Source of the DNA: Fictibacillus macauensis ZFHKF-1
GTDB lineage: Bacteria > Bacillota > Bacilli > Bacillales > Fictibacillaceae
Direction of reading: 5' to 3'
Length of the DNA: 64,000 nt
Assembly (NCBI RefSeq): GCF_000269865.1
Contig: NZ_AKKV01000027.1
Location: 62,001 to 126,000 of the forward strand
The stretch's first letter is position 1. The number at the start of each line of letters is the position of its first letter. Below the pieces are notes generated by a model, which saw only the letters and a program-made list of their open reading frames with translations, did no database searches and was not told the origin of the DNA. Below, in pieces: positions 56,886 through 64,000 of the stretch. The position numbers were made by a program, and so were the translations under genes.

Positions 56886-57534
56886 CTTCCTTAACGGCGC
56901 TAGTGGCTCTACTGAAACGACGATTCAGCTATTACTCTTATTGACGATTCTTTCGGTTGCACCGAGCATTTTACTGCTAATGACGTGTTTTACACGCATT
57001 GTGATTGTGCTGTCTTTTGTAAGAACTTCATTAGCCACCCAACAAATGCCTCCAAACCAGGTGCTGATCGGCATTGCATTATTCTTAACGATTTTTATTA
57101 TGGGCCCTACGTTTTCTCAAATAAATCACGATGCTGTAAAACCACTTATTGACGGCAAGATTACGCAACAACAGGCGTATGAAAAAGGCGCTAAACCGTT
57201 AAAAGAATTTATGACAAAGCATACGAGAGAAAAAGATTTAGAGCTCTTTTTAAACTATACAAAAGCAAAAAAACCAGCGCATGTAAATGATATTCCGATG
57301 CGTGTGCTCGTTCCGGCCTATGCCATTAGTGAATTAAAGTCAGCGTTTCAAATGGGTTTTATGATTTTTGTGCCATTTCTCGTTATTGATATGGTCGTAG
57401 CAAGTATTTTAATGGGGATGGGCATGATGATGTTGCCACCCGTTATGATCTCGTTACCTTTTAAGCTACTGCTATTTATATTAGTCGATGGCTGGTATTT
57501 AATCGTAAAATCCTTGCTATCAAGCTATGGATAA
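56854..57534 (+). CDS. fliP: Flagellar export gate protein FliP
   Basis: The 226-residue membrane protein forms the FliP5-FliQ4-FliR1 export pore. Hydrophobic segments (about 23-43, 65-85, 165-185, 190-215) and the family motif FTRIVIVLSFVRTSLATQQ are present. ATG 56854 follows AAAGGAAGGG inside fliZ; a longer start is rejected. Confidence 0.96.
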   Translation: MNNLLPKINLDFLNGASGSTETTIQLLLLLTILSVAPSILLLMTCFTRIVIVLSFVRTSLATQQMPPNQVLIGIALFLTIFIMGPTFSQINHDAVKPLIDGKITQQQAYEKGAKPLKEFMTKHTREKDLELFLNYTKAKKPAHVNDIPMRVLVPAYAISELKSAFQMGFMIFVPFLVIDMVVASILMGMGMMMLPPVMISLPFKLLLFILVDGWYLIVKSLLSSYG

Positions 57535-57546
57535 GAAGGTGTTTGG

Positions 57547-57819
57547 ATGAATGCAGAAATGGTTATCTCCATCGCGGAAAAAGGTGTATATACCACACTG
57601 ATGGTTGCTGGTCCGCTCTTGTTGCTTGCTTTGGTTGTTGGTTTGCTTGTTAGTATCTTTCAAGCTACAACGCAAATTCAAGAGCAAACACTTGCCTTTA
57701 TTCCTAAAATAGCAGCTGTGCTCATTGCGTTGATCTTCTTTGGACCATGGATGCTAAGCGAGATGGTGACATTTACATATGATATTTTTAATAACTTGGA
57801 ACGATTTGTAGGAGCGTAA
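57547..57819 (+). CDS. fliQ: Flagellar export gate protein FliQ
   Basis: The 90-residue protein has two transmembrane helices (about 17-40 and 52-72) around the conserved VSIFQATTQIQEQTLAFIPKI loop. It begins 12 bases after fliP and ends 4 bases before fliR. Confidence 0.97.
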   Translation: MNAEMVISIAEKGVYTTLMVAGPLLLLALVVGLLVSIFQATTQIQEQTLAFIPKIAAVLIALIFFGPWMLSEMVTFTYDIFNNLERFVGA

Positions 57820-57823
57820 AAGA

Positions 57824-58606
57824 ATGATTGAAACGCTACCAGCTATATTGCTTGTTTTTATACGTATTTCTGTTTTTTTGGCAACGGCGCCTGTGTTTTC
57901 CTATCGAACGATCCCTGTGACCTTTCGCTTAGGTGGTGCAGGATTTCTAGCGGTAATTGTAGTGATGACGATGGGGGCACCCCACATTCCACTATCGCTT
58001 CATTTCATCGTTGCTCTCCTTTTGGAGGGATTGATTGGAATGTTGCTCGGTTTACTTGCTTCCTTCCTATTATATGGTGTTCATATTATCGGAGGTTTTC
58101 TGGATTTACAAATGGGTTTTGCCATTGCGGGAGTGATTGATCCGCAAACAGGTATCCAAACACCGCTAATGGGGAAGTATTTATATCATTTTGCCATGCT
58201 ATTGTTGTTTATAACGAATGGACATTACATGTTACTCGATGGCATCTTTTATAGCTATCAGTTCGTACCCATTGGCGGTCATGTAGACCTTTCAGCGGGT
58301 GAAGTGGCAAATTATGCGGTTACGGTTTTCACAGCCATGTTTCTCATCGCTTTTCAATTGGCCATGCCCATTGTCGGAACGCTTTTTCTCGTTGACCTTG
58401 CATTAGGTATTGTAGCGAGAACGGTACCGCAAATTAATGTATTTGTAATTGGTTTGCCATTAAAAATTCTTGTTGCCTTTGTCATTTTATTATTGGTCTT
58501 ACCCCTCTTTTTTTCTGGCATACACATGTTAAGTCGCGAAACAGCGAGTGTAATGCGACATTTGCTTCAACTATTACAGGAGAACTTACATGAGGTTACA
58601 ACTTGA
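57824..58606 (+). CDS. fliR: Flagellar export gate protein FliR
   Basis: The 260-residue polytopic membrane protein has about six hydrophobic segments. LEGLIGMLLGLLASFLLYG and GGFLDLQMGFAIAGVIDPQTG are the family's conserved blocks. The last 17 bases overlap flhB, which suggests coupled synthesis of gate components. Confidence 0.96.
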   Translation: MIETLPAILLVFIRISVFLATAPVFSYRTIPVTFRLGGAGFLAVIVVMTMGAPHIPLSLHFIVALLLEGLIGMLLGLLASFLLYGVHIIGGFLDLQMGFAIAGVIDPQTGIQTPLMGKYLYHFAMLLLFITNGHYMLLDGIFYSYQFVPIGGHVDLSAGEVANYAVTVFTAMFLIAFQLAMPIVGTLFLVDLALGIVARTVPQINVFVIGLPLKILVAFVILLLVLPLFFSGIHMLSRETASVMRHLLQLLQENLHEVTT

Positions 58607-59669
58607 TCTTCACTATTTTTCAGGAGAAAAAACGGAACAAGCAACACCGAAAAAACGAGAAGAAACGAAGAAAAAAGGACAAGTAGCCAAAAGCGCGGAT
58701 CTTAATGCTGCAGCTACGTTGTTAGCAAGTTTTTTAGCACTTCTATTATTCGGTGAAAGTATGGCTGAAAAGATGATGAATCTATTGCGGGTTTTATTAA
58801 GTAAAGGTTTAGTATTACAGCCGACGGAGGAAAATGTTCATCTGCTATTTGCAAATCTTGTTAAAGATGCAGTAGTAGCCATTGCACCGGTGTTAGTCAT
58901 GGTGATGGTTGCTGGTATTCTCGCTAATTATTTACAAATAGGCTGGCTTTTTTCAATGGAGGCGATCTCGATGAAATGGAATCGTTTAAATCCATTGCAA
59001 GGTGCCAAAAAAATCTATTCATTGCGAGCACTCGTTGAATTAGTCAAATCGATGCTGAAAATTAGTGTGATTGGTGGCGTAACGTTTTTCATTATTTACC
59101 GAAAAAAAGAAGAACTTATGAAGCTTTCGCAAGTAAGTTTAAAATCCTCACTTAGTAGTTTCGGAGAACTAATCTTTGAAATGGGGTTATTTGCTTCCAT
59201 TCTTATGTTGCTCGTAGCCTTACTAGATTATATGTATCAAAAATTTGATTTTGAGAAAAGCATTCGCATGAGCAAACAAGAGATTAAAGATGAACATAAA
59301 AAAATAGAAGGCGATCCAAAAATCAAGGCAAAGGTGAAAGAAAAGCAGCGTCAGCTTGCCATGCGACGCATGATGCAAGATCTCCCTAGTGCAGATGTAA
59401 TCATTACGAATCCAACGCATTATGCAATTGCCTTGAAATATGATGAAACAAAAAGGGACGCTCCCTATGTGATCGCCAAAGGGCTAGATTTTGTTGCTCA
59501 AAAAATGAAAGAAGTTGCAAAAGCACACAATGTAACGCAAGTAGAAAATCGCCAACTGGCACGTACGTTATATAAAGAGACAGAAATAGGTGATAGCATC
59601 CCAGAAGATCTCTTTAAAGCGGTGGCAGAAATTCTTGCGTACGTGTATCAATTGAAAAAGAAAAAGTAA
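58590..59669 (+). CDS. flhB: Flagellar export switch protein FlhB
   Basis: The 359-residue protein has four transmembrane helices (about 30-200) and a cytoplasmic domain with the self-cleaving NPTH motif (IITNPTHYAIALKYD, about residue 270). The cleavage switches export from hook to filament substrates. N-terminal GEKTEQATPKKREE is typical. The start lies inside fliR behind CAGGAG. Confidence 0.97.
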   Translation: MRLQLDLHYFSGEKTEQATPKKREETKKKGQVAKSADLNAAATLLASFLALLLFGESMAEKMMNLLRVLLSKGLVLQPTEENVHLLFANLVKDAVVAIAPVLVMVMVAGILANYLQIGWLFSMEAISMKWNRLNPLQGAKKIYSLRALVELVKSMLKISVIGGVTFFIIYRKKEELMKLSQVSLKSSLSSFGELIFEMGLFASILMLLVALLDYMYQKFDFEKSIRMSKQEIKDEHKKIEGDPKIKAKVKEKQRQLAMRRMMQDLPSADVIITNPTHYAIALKYDETKRDAPYVIAKGLDFVAQKMKEVAKAHNVTQVENRQLARTLYKETEIGDSIPEDLFKAVAEILAYVYQLKKKK

Positions 59670-59697
59670 TGAAGGTGAAAGAGGAGAGAAGCGTTAC

Positions 59698-61728
59698 ATG
59701 AAAGCAAGAGATTTAAGCGTGCTATTAGGTGTCATTATGATTATCGTCATGTTAATTATCCCCTTACCAACATGGATGCTTGATTTTTTTATCATCATTA
59801 ATATTACACTGGCGCTCATCATTATCTTAATCGCAATGAATATGCAGGAGCCGCTTCAATTTTCAATATTTCCTTCGTTGCTCCTTCTGGTTACGTTATT
59901 TCGACTCGGTTTGAATGTATCGACGACAAGGTCCATTTTAGGAAACGGAAAAGCGGGAAATGTGGTCCATACATTCGGAGAGTTCGTTGTCGGAGGAAAT
60001 ATATTAGTCGGAATTGTGGTTTTCTTTATACTCGTAGTCATTCAATTTATCGTCATTACAAAAGGATCGGAACGTGTTTCTGAAGTAGCGGCGCGCTTTA
60101 CGTTGGATGCTATGCCTGGAAAACAGATGAGTATCGATGCCGACTTAAATGCAGGGATGATTTCCGATCAAGAAGCAAGACATCGACGCAACAAAGTAGA
60201 GAGAGAGTCTGATTTCTATGGAGCGATGGACGGAGCGAGTAAGTTTGTAAAAGGTGATGCGATTGCTGGCATTGTCATTGTATTTATTAATATGTTGTTT
60301 GGCATCATTATCGGAACCACACAAATGGGCTTTGATTTTGCAAAAAGCGCACAAACGTTTACGTTATTAACAGTTGGAGACGGGCTCGTCTCTCAAGTGC
60401 CTGCACTAATTATTTCAACAGCCACCGGGATTATCGTTACACGCGCTGCATCAGAAGGCAATTTAGGATTTGACGTTTCCAAACAATTGTTAGCGTATCC
60501 AGACATGTTAGTAGTAGCCGGTGGAACCATTATCGCGCTAGGGTTATTTACGCCCATTAATGATCTCGTTACCCTTCCAATTGGTGGAATAGTTGCTGCC
60601 GGTGGTTATGTACTTCGAAGAGGAGCAGCTAAGAAAAAAGCGGAAGAGAAAGAGGAGAAGGAAATAGCGATTGAACCGATGAAAAGTCCTGATAGCGTCA
60701 TGCCGTTATTGCAAGTTGATCTTATCGAATTTCAATTTGGATATGGATTAATTCCACTCGCTGATTCTTCACAAGGAGGCGATCTCCTCGATCGCATCGT
60801 GATGATTCGTCGCCAATTAGCCTTAGAGCTTGGCATTGTCGTTCCTGTTGTGCGCATTCGCGACAATATACAACTTCAACCTAATGAATATTGTATGAAA
60901 ATTAAAGGAACAGAAGTGGCGAGAGGGAAATTAATGCTGTCTCGTTTTCTCGCCATTAGCTCAGGTATTGATGAGGACAGTATTGAAGGTGAACCGGCTA
61001 TTGAACCTGCCTTCGGACTCGATGCCTTATGGATAGAGGAGGGCAAAAAAGAGCAGGCTGAACAGCTCGGTTATACCGTAGTTGATCCACCATCTGTTGT
61101 ATCGACGCACATAACAGAAGTTATTCGTAGGCATGCTCATGAACTTCTCGGTCGACAAGAAACGAAGCAGCTGCTTGATTATATGAAAGAACACTATCCG
61201 TCGTTAATAGATGAAGTGACGCCTGATCCATTATCGATTGGAGAAATACAAAAAGTATTAGCGAAGCTATTAAAAGAAAAAATTTCCATTAAAAATTTAC
61301 TTGTTATTTTTGAGACGCTAGCAGACTTTGGAAAATTATCCAAAGATCTTGATTTGTTAACAGAGTATGTACGTCAAGCGCTTTCTCGGCAAATTTCACA
61401 ACAATATGCAAAAGTAGGGGCGTCCTTACCGGTATTAACGTTAGGAGCGGAAGTAGAGAAACTAATTGCAGAACATGTGCAGCAAACAGACTATGGAAAT
61501 TATTTAACGTTAGAACCGGGAGATTCACAAGCAATCTTTGCGGCGATTGAGAAGGAAATAAGCCGCAATGTCGGTGTGATGACAGAGCCAATCTTACTAT
61601 GTTCACCAGCAGTTAGGATGTATGTTAGACAACTAGTAGAACGCTACTTACCTCATCTTGTCGTTCTCTCTTATAACGAATTGGAGCCAGATGTGGAAGT
61701 ACAATCAGTAGGTGTGGTACAACGATGA
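59698..61728 (+). CDS. flhA: Flagellar export gate protein FlhA
   Basis: The 676-residue export motor component has about eight N-terminal membrane segments (about 7-320) with the FHIPEP-type signature region (PSLLLLVTLFRLGLNVSTTR). A large cytoplasmic domain (about 330-676) docks chaperone-substrate complexes. Length matches B. subtilis FlhA. Its stop overlaps the flhF start (ATGA). Confidence 0.97.
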   Translation: MKARDLSVLLGVIMIIVMLIIPLPTWMLDFFIIINITLALIIILIAMNMQEPLQFSIFPSLLLLVTLFRLGLNVSTTRSILGNGKAGNVVHTFGEFVVGGNILVGIVVFFILVVIQFIVITKGSERVSEVAARFTLDAMPGKQMSIDADLNAGMISDQEARHRRNKVERESDFYGAMDGASKFVKGDAIAGIVIVFINMLFGIIIGTTQMGFDFAKSAQTFTLLTVGDGLVSQVPALIISTATGIIVTRAASEGNLGFDVSKQLLAYPDMLVVAGGTIIALGLFTPINDLVTLPIGGIVAAGGYVLRRGAAKKKAEEKEEKEIAIEPMKSPDSVMPLLQVDLIEFQFGYGLIPLADSSQGGDLLDRIVMIRRQLALELGIVVPVVRIRDNIQLQPNEYCMKIKGTEVARGKLMLSRFLAISSGIDEDSIEGEPAIEPAFGLDALWIEEGKKEQAEQLGYTVVDPPSVVSTHITEVIRRHAHELLGRQETKQLLDYMKEHYPSLIDEVTPDPLSIGEIQKVLAKLLKEKISIKNLLVIFETLADFGKLSKDLDLLTEYVRQALSRQISQQYAKVGASLPVLTLGAEVEKLIAEHVQQTDYGNYLTLEPGDSQAIFAAIEKEISRNVGVMTEPILLCSPAVRMYVRQLVERYLPHLVVLSYNELEPDVEVQSVGVVQR

Positions 61729-62726
61729 ACATAAAAAAATATAGAGCTACTACGATACAACAGGCGCTTGAAGCGATTGCGAGTAAAGAAGGAAACGAAG
61801 CAGTTATTTTATTTAATCGTGACGTTTATGACGGAGGATTTCTCGGCTTTTTTACAAAAAAGCAAGTTGAGGTAACGGTGTTGGTTGATGATGATCATGA
61901 AGCGGCAACCGTCAATGAGAAGCAGTGGAACGATTATAAGGAGTGGTTAGTGCGACTTGAAGAAAGTGGATTAGCACAGTCGCTTTGTTGCGAAATAGAA
62001 AGAGTCTTACTGCCATATGTAAGAGGCGACTCTTCACATTCAATCGAACACTTGCTTTTTCAATGGTTTTTGGAGCAATTAGATCATCAAGTACGAAGTT
62101 TTCAAGCAAAAACTCGCTTTTTATTTTTTAGTGGACCGTCTGGAGGTGGGAAAACAACGTGTATTGCGAAAATCGCTGCACACGAAGTTTTAACAAAAGG
62201 TACAAACGTGGCACTCATTACAACCGATACGAGGCGGGCAGGAGCCATTCAGCAATTAAAAGTGTATAGTGATGCATTGCACATTCCATTTCAAGTTGCG
62301 TACTCTGAAGACTTTCTACAAAAGGCGCTCCAACGATTTGCATCGTATGATCTCGTGTTAGTGGATCAGCACAGTGAGCAAGCTGTGCTGTTTCCGAATG
62401 AAACGTTCAATATGAGCGATGACGTGGTAGTAGAAAGCGCGAATATTTTAGTAGTTCCAATGACTTCTAACTATAAAGATGTAAAACAAGTCTTAAAGGC
62501 TTACCAAGGAAGGCAACCCCTTCAGATGGTGATTACAAAGGTGGATGAAACGGTCTCACTAGGTTTGCTGCTCAATCTGATGATTTTACATAAGCTTCCT
62601 GTAATGTATATGACGAATGGACATTCCATACCAGAAGACTTATTTGTACCTTCTCATACATCGATTGTCTCTCTTTATTTGCAGCAATGTAAACAACAGC
62701 CTCCTTCTATGAAGAGGAATACGTAA
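61725..62726 (+). CDS. flhF: SRP-type GTPase FlhF, with a degenerate G3 motif
   Basis: The 333-residue protein (B. subtilis FlhF is longer, about 366) sets flagellar number and position in many bacteria. The N-terminal B domain starts MNIKKYRATTIQQALEAI and keeps GGFLGFFTKKQ. G1 is GPSGGGKTTCIAK (about 138-150), G2 region DTRRAGAIQQLK, and G4 is TKVDET. The G3 block, DTAGR in SRP GTPases, reads DQHSEQ here. FlhG (ylxH), its activator, is missing downstream. GTP hydrolysis may be lost or altered. The start overlaps flhA. Confidence 0.92.
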   Translation: MNIKKYRATTIQQALEAIASKEGNEAVILFNRDVYDGGFLGFFTKKQVEVTVLVDDDHEAATVNEKQWNDYKEWLVRLEESGLAQSLCCEIERVLLPYVRGDSSHSIEHLLFQWFLEQLDHQVRSFQAKTRFLFFSGPSGGGKTTCIAKIAAHEVLTKGTNVALITTDTRRAGAIQQLKVYSDALHIPFQVAYSEDFLQKALQRFASYDLVLVDQHSEQAVLFPNETFNMSDDVVVESANILVVPMTSNYKDVKQVLKAYQGRQPLQMVITKVDETVSLGLLLNLMILHKLPVMYMTNGHSIPEDLFVPSHTSIVSLYLQQCKQQPPSMKRNT

Positions 62727-62755
62727 AAAAAGTGTATAAAAGACAATAGTTGGTC

Positions 62756-62783
62756 TAAAGAAATAGCCTTTTTTTACCGATAA
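62756..62783 (+). promoter_or_regulatory. Sigma-D promoter candidate upstream of cheA
   Basis: TAAA (62756-62759), 16 bases, then ACCGATAA (62776-62783), six of eight matches to the sigma-D -10 GCCGATAT including the whole CCGATA core. It lies 60 bases before cheA in the only sizeable gap in this part of the operon. Confidence 0.6.
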
Positions 62784-62843
62784 AAATAAGAGTACCTTAA
62801 CAAGCAATGGGAAAGAAGGCTTTTGGGAGAGGAGTCTGTAAAT

Positions 62844-64000
62844 GTGGAAAATGAAGCTTACTTAGCACTTTTTATTGAAGAAAGTAAGGAACATGTGCAA
62901 CGGCTAAATAATCAGCTATTGCTGTTAGAGAAAAATCCTGAAGATTTGGAGACTATTAAGGAAATTTTCCGTTCAGCTCACACGCTAAAAGGAATGGCGG
63001 CTTCCATGGGCTTTGAACATTTAACCGCGTTAACACATGCGCTAGAAAATATTTTAGATGCACTTTTAAACCAAGCGCTAGACGTGTCACAAGAAGTAGT
63101 AGATGGTTTATTGACTGCATGTGATGTTTTAGAAGATATGATCAGCTCCATAGAGGAAGGGCACGAAAACCCGCACGATATTTCCGGAATTGTCGCAATG
63201 TTAGAAGAGATTGCAACCGCTCAACCTCAAGAAACGTTGAGAAAAAGTGTAAACATTCAGCACGCAGATTCTCAACGAGGTGAGGGAGAAACGTTATATG
63301 ACGTGCGCGTATCCTTAAGTGATGATTGTGCGTTAAAAGCGGTGCGTGCTTACATGATTGTCCAGGCGTTAGAAGAGGATGGGTACATTGTTGAAGCGAA
63401 TCCACCTCTTGAAGCAATGGGAGGACGATTTCAAGAGAAGGATCTCTCGTTTCTTTATCGTACAAAGCAGAAAGAAAGTGAGATTAAGAACAGACTAAAC
63501 AGTATTTCTGAAATAAAGGCGATGGTTGTCCATCCGCATTCCCAAAGTGACGGAACGCCGAAAAAAGGAGATAAAACAAGCCCTACTAAAACAATTCGAG
63601 TGAGCATGGAACGCTTGGATCATTTAATGAATTTATTTGAAGAACTTGTTATTGATCGAGGCCGACTTGAGAAAATTGCGCTTGATGTAGAGCATGTGGA
63701 GTTACAAGAAACAGTAGAACGGATGTCACGTATTTCCTCTGATTTGCAAGATATCGTGCTAACGATGCGGATGGTACCTATCGAGCAAGTTTTTAATCGC
63801 TTTCCGAGAATGATTCGAAGTTTAGCGAAAGATTTAGGGAAAAAAGTGCAATTAACGATAGAGGGTGAAAGTACAGAGTTGGATCGAACGGTCATTGATG
63901 AGTTGGGCGATTCACTCGTTCACTTATTAAGAAATAGCATGGATCATGGCATTGAATTACCTCACATTAGGCAACAACAAGGAAAAAAAGAGCATGGAAC
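62844..64000 (+). CDS. cheA: Chemotaxis histidine kinase CheA, 5' part
   Basis: The frame is open to the window end, giving about 385 residues. P1 holds the phosphorylated His in FRSAHTLKGMAASMGF (about residue 46). A P2 CheY-binding region (about 150-225), the P3 dimerisation helices (IRVSMERLDHLMNLFEELV, about 253-320) and the N-box of the ATPase domain (LVHLLRNSMDHGIE) follow. The start is GTG 62844 behind GAGAGGAG. An out-of-frame ATG at 62842 gives only seven codons. It follows flhF directly; cheB, usually before cheA, is absent. Confidence 0.96.
   Translation, partial: MENEAYLALFIEESKEHVQRLNNQLLLLEKNPEDLETIKEIFRSAHTLKGMAASMGFEHLTALTHALENILDALLNQALDVSQEVVDGLLTACDVLEDMISSIEEGHENPHDISGIVAMLEEIATAQPQETLRKSVNIQHADSQRGEGETLYDVRVSLSDDCALKAVRAYMIVQALEEDGYIVEANPPLEAMGGRFQEKDLSFLYRTKQKESEIKNRLNSISEIKAMVVHPHSQSDGTPKKGDKTSPTKTIRVSMERLDHLMNLFEELVIDRGRLEKIALDVEHVELQETVERMSRISSDLQDIVLTMRMVPIEQVFNRFPRMIRSLAKDLGKKVQLTIEGESTELDRTVIDELGDSLVHLLRNSMDHGIELPHIRQQQGKKEHG

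Noticed and set aside
62727-62775. Terminator after flhF
   Set aside because: AGAC/GTCT around 62741-62756 is only a 4-bp stem and the T-run is separated from it.
1-64000. CRISPR arrays, prophage, tRNA or rRNA genes, toxin-antitoxin or defence islands
   Set aside because: No direct repeat arrays, cloverleaf-like segments, phage genes or restriction-type genes were seen; apart from the insertion element the window is core chromosome.

Overview
The window is a 64 kb piece of a Bacillaceae chromosome. It comes from an endospore former (an intact 26-codon spoVM is present) that is flagellated and moderately AT-rich. Gene order follows the Bacillus subtilis priA-to-cheA region almost gene for gene. 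Some protein sequences and the missing or replaced genes suggest a more distant, possibly alkaliphilic relative rather than B. subtilis itself. That placement is an inference from synteny and recall; no search was run.

Region 1 (1-8746) is a housekeeping run: the 3' part of priA, fmt, rsmB, rlmN, the prpC/prkC phosphatase-kinase pair, rsgA and rpe, packed with overlapping starts and stops. Region 2 (8747-15349) holds spoVM, rpmB on the minus strand, asp23-like yloU, fakA (yloV), the two-subunit serine dehydratase sdaAB/sdaAA, and recG. Region 3 (15350-19081) is the fatty-acid/phospholipid cluster fapR-plsX-fabD-fabG-acpP, headed by a promoter with a FapR-type operator. Region 4 (19185-31554) carries rnc, a minus-strand DUF1128 gene, smc, ftsY, ylxM, ffh, rpsP, khpA, rimM, trmD, rplS with its leader, a signal peptidase, rbgA and rnhB.

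Region 5 (31555-42490) has a small unknown gene, sucCD, dprA, topA, trmFO, then xerC-hslV-hslU-codY. Region 6 (42490-43235) is a short IS200/IS605-type element whose tnpA has an internal TGA. It sits exactly between codY and the flagellar operon. Region 7 (43236-64000) is the fla/che operon: flgB, flgC, fliE-fliK, flgD, flgE, swrD, fliL, fliM, fliY, cheY, fliO(Z), fliP, fliQ, fliR, flhB, flhA, flhF and the 5' part of cheA. It encodes the rod, MS and C rings, type III export gate and ATPase, hook and hook cap, switch, and the start of the chemotaxis module.

The most interesting deviations are at the two ends of the fla/che operon. At the 3' end, flhG (ylxH) and cheB are absent between flhF and cheA. 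FlhF has lost its canonical G3 motif, and a sigma-D-like promoter precedes cheA. At the 5' end, between the insertion element and flgB, there is a cluster of six GTAC-core motifs, an 11-bp inverted repeat and candidate promoters. Inside the operon, swrD has no Shine-Dalgarno next to its start but a hairpin that would bring an upstream one close. No CRISPR array, tRNA, rRNA or prophage was seen, and no clearly undescribed multi-gene system was found.
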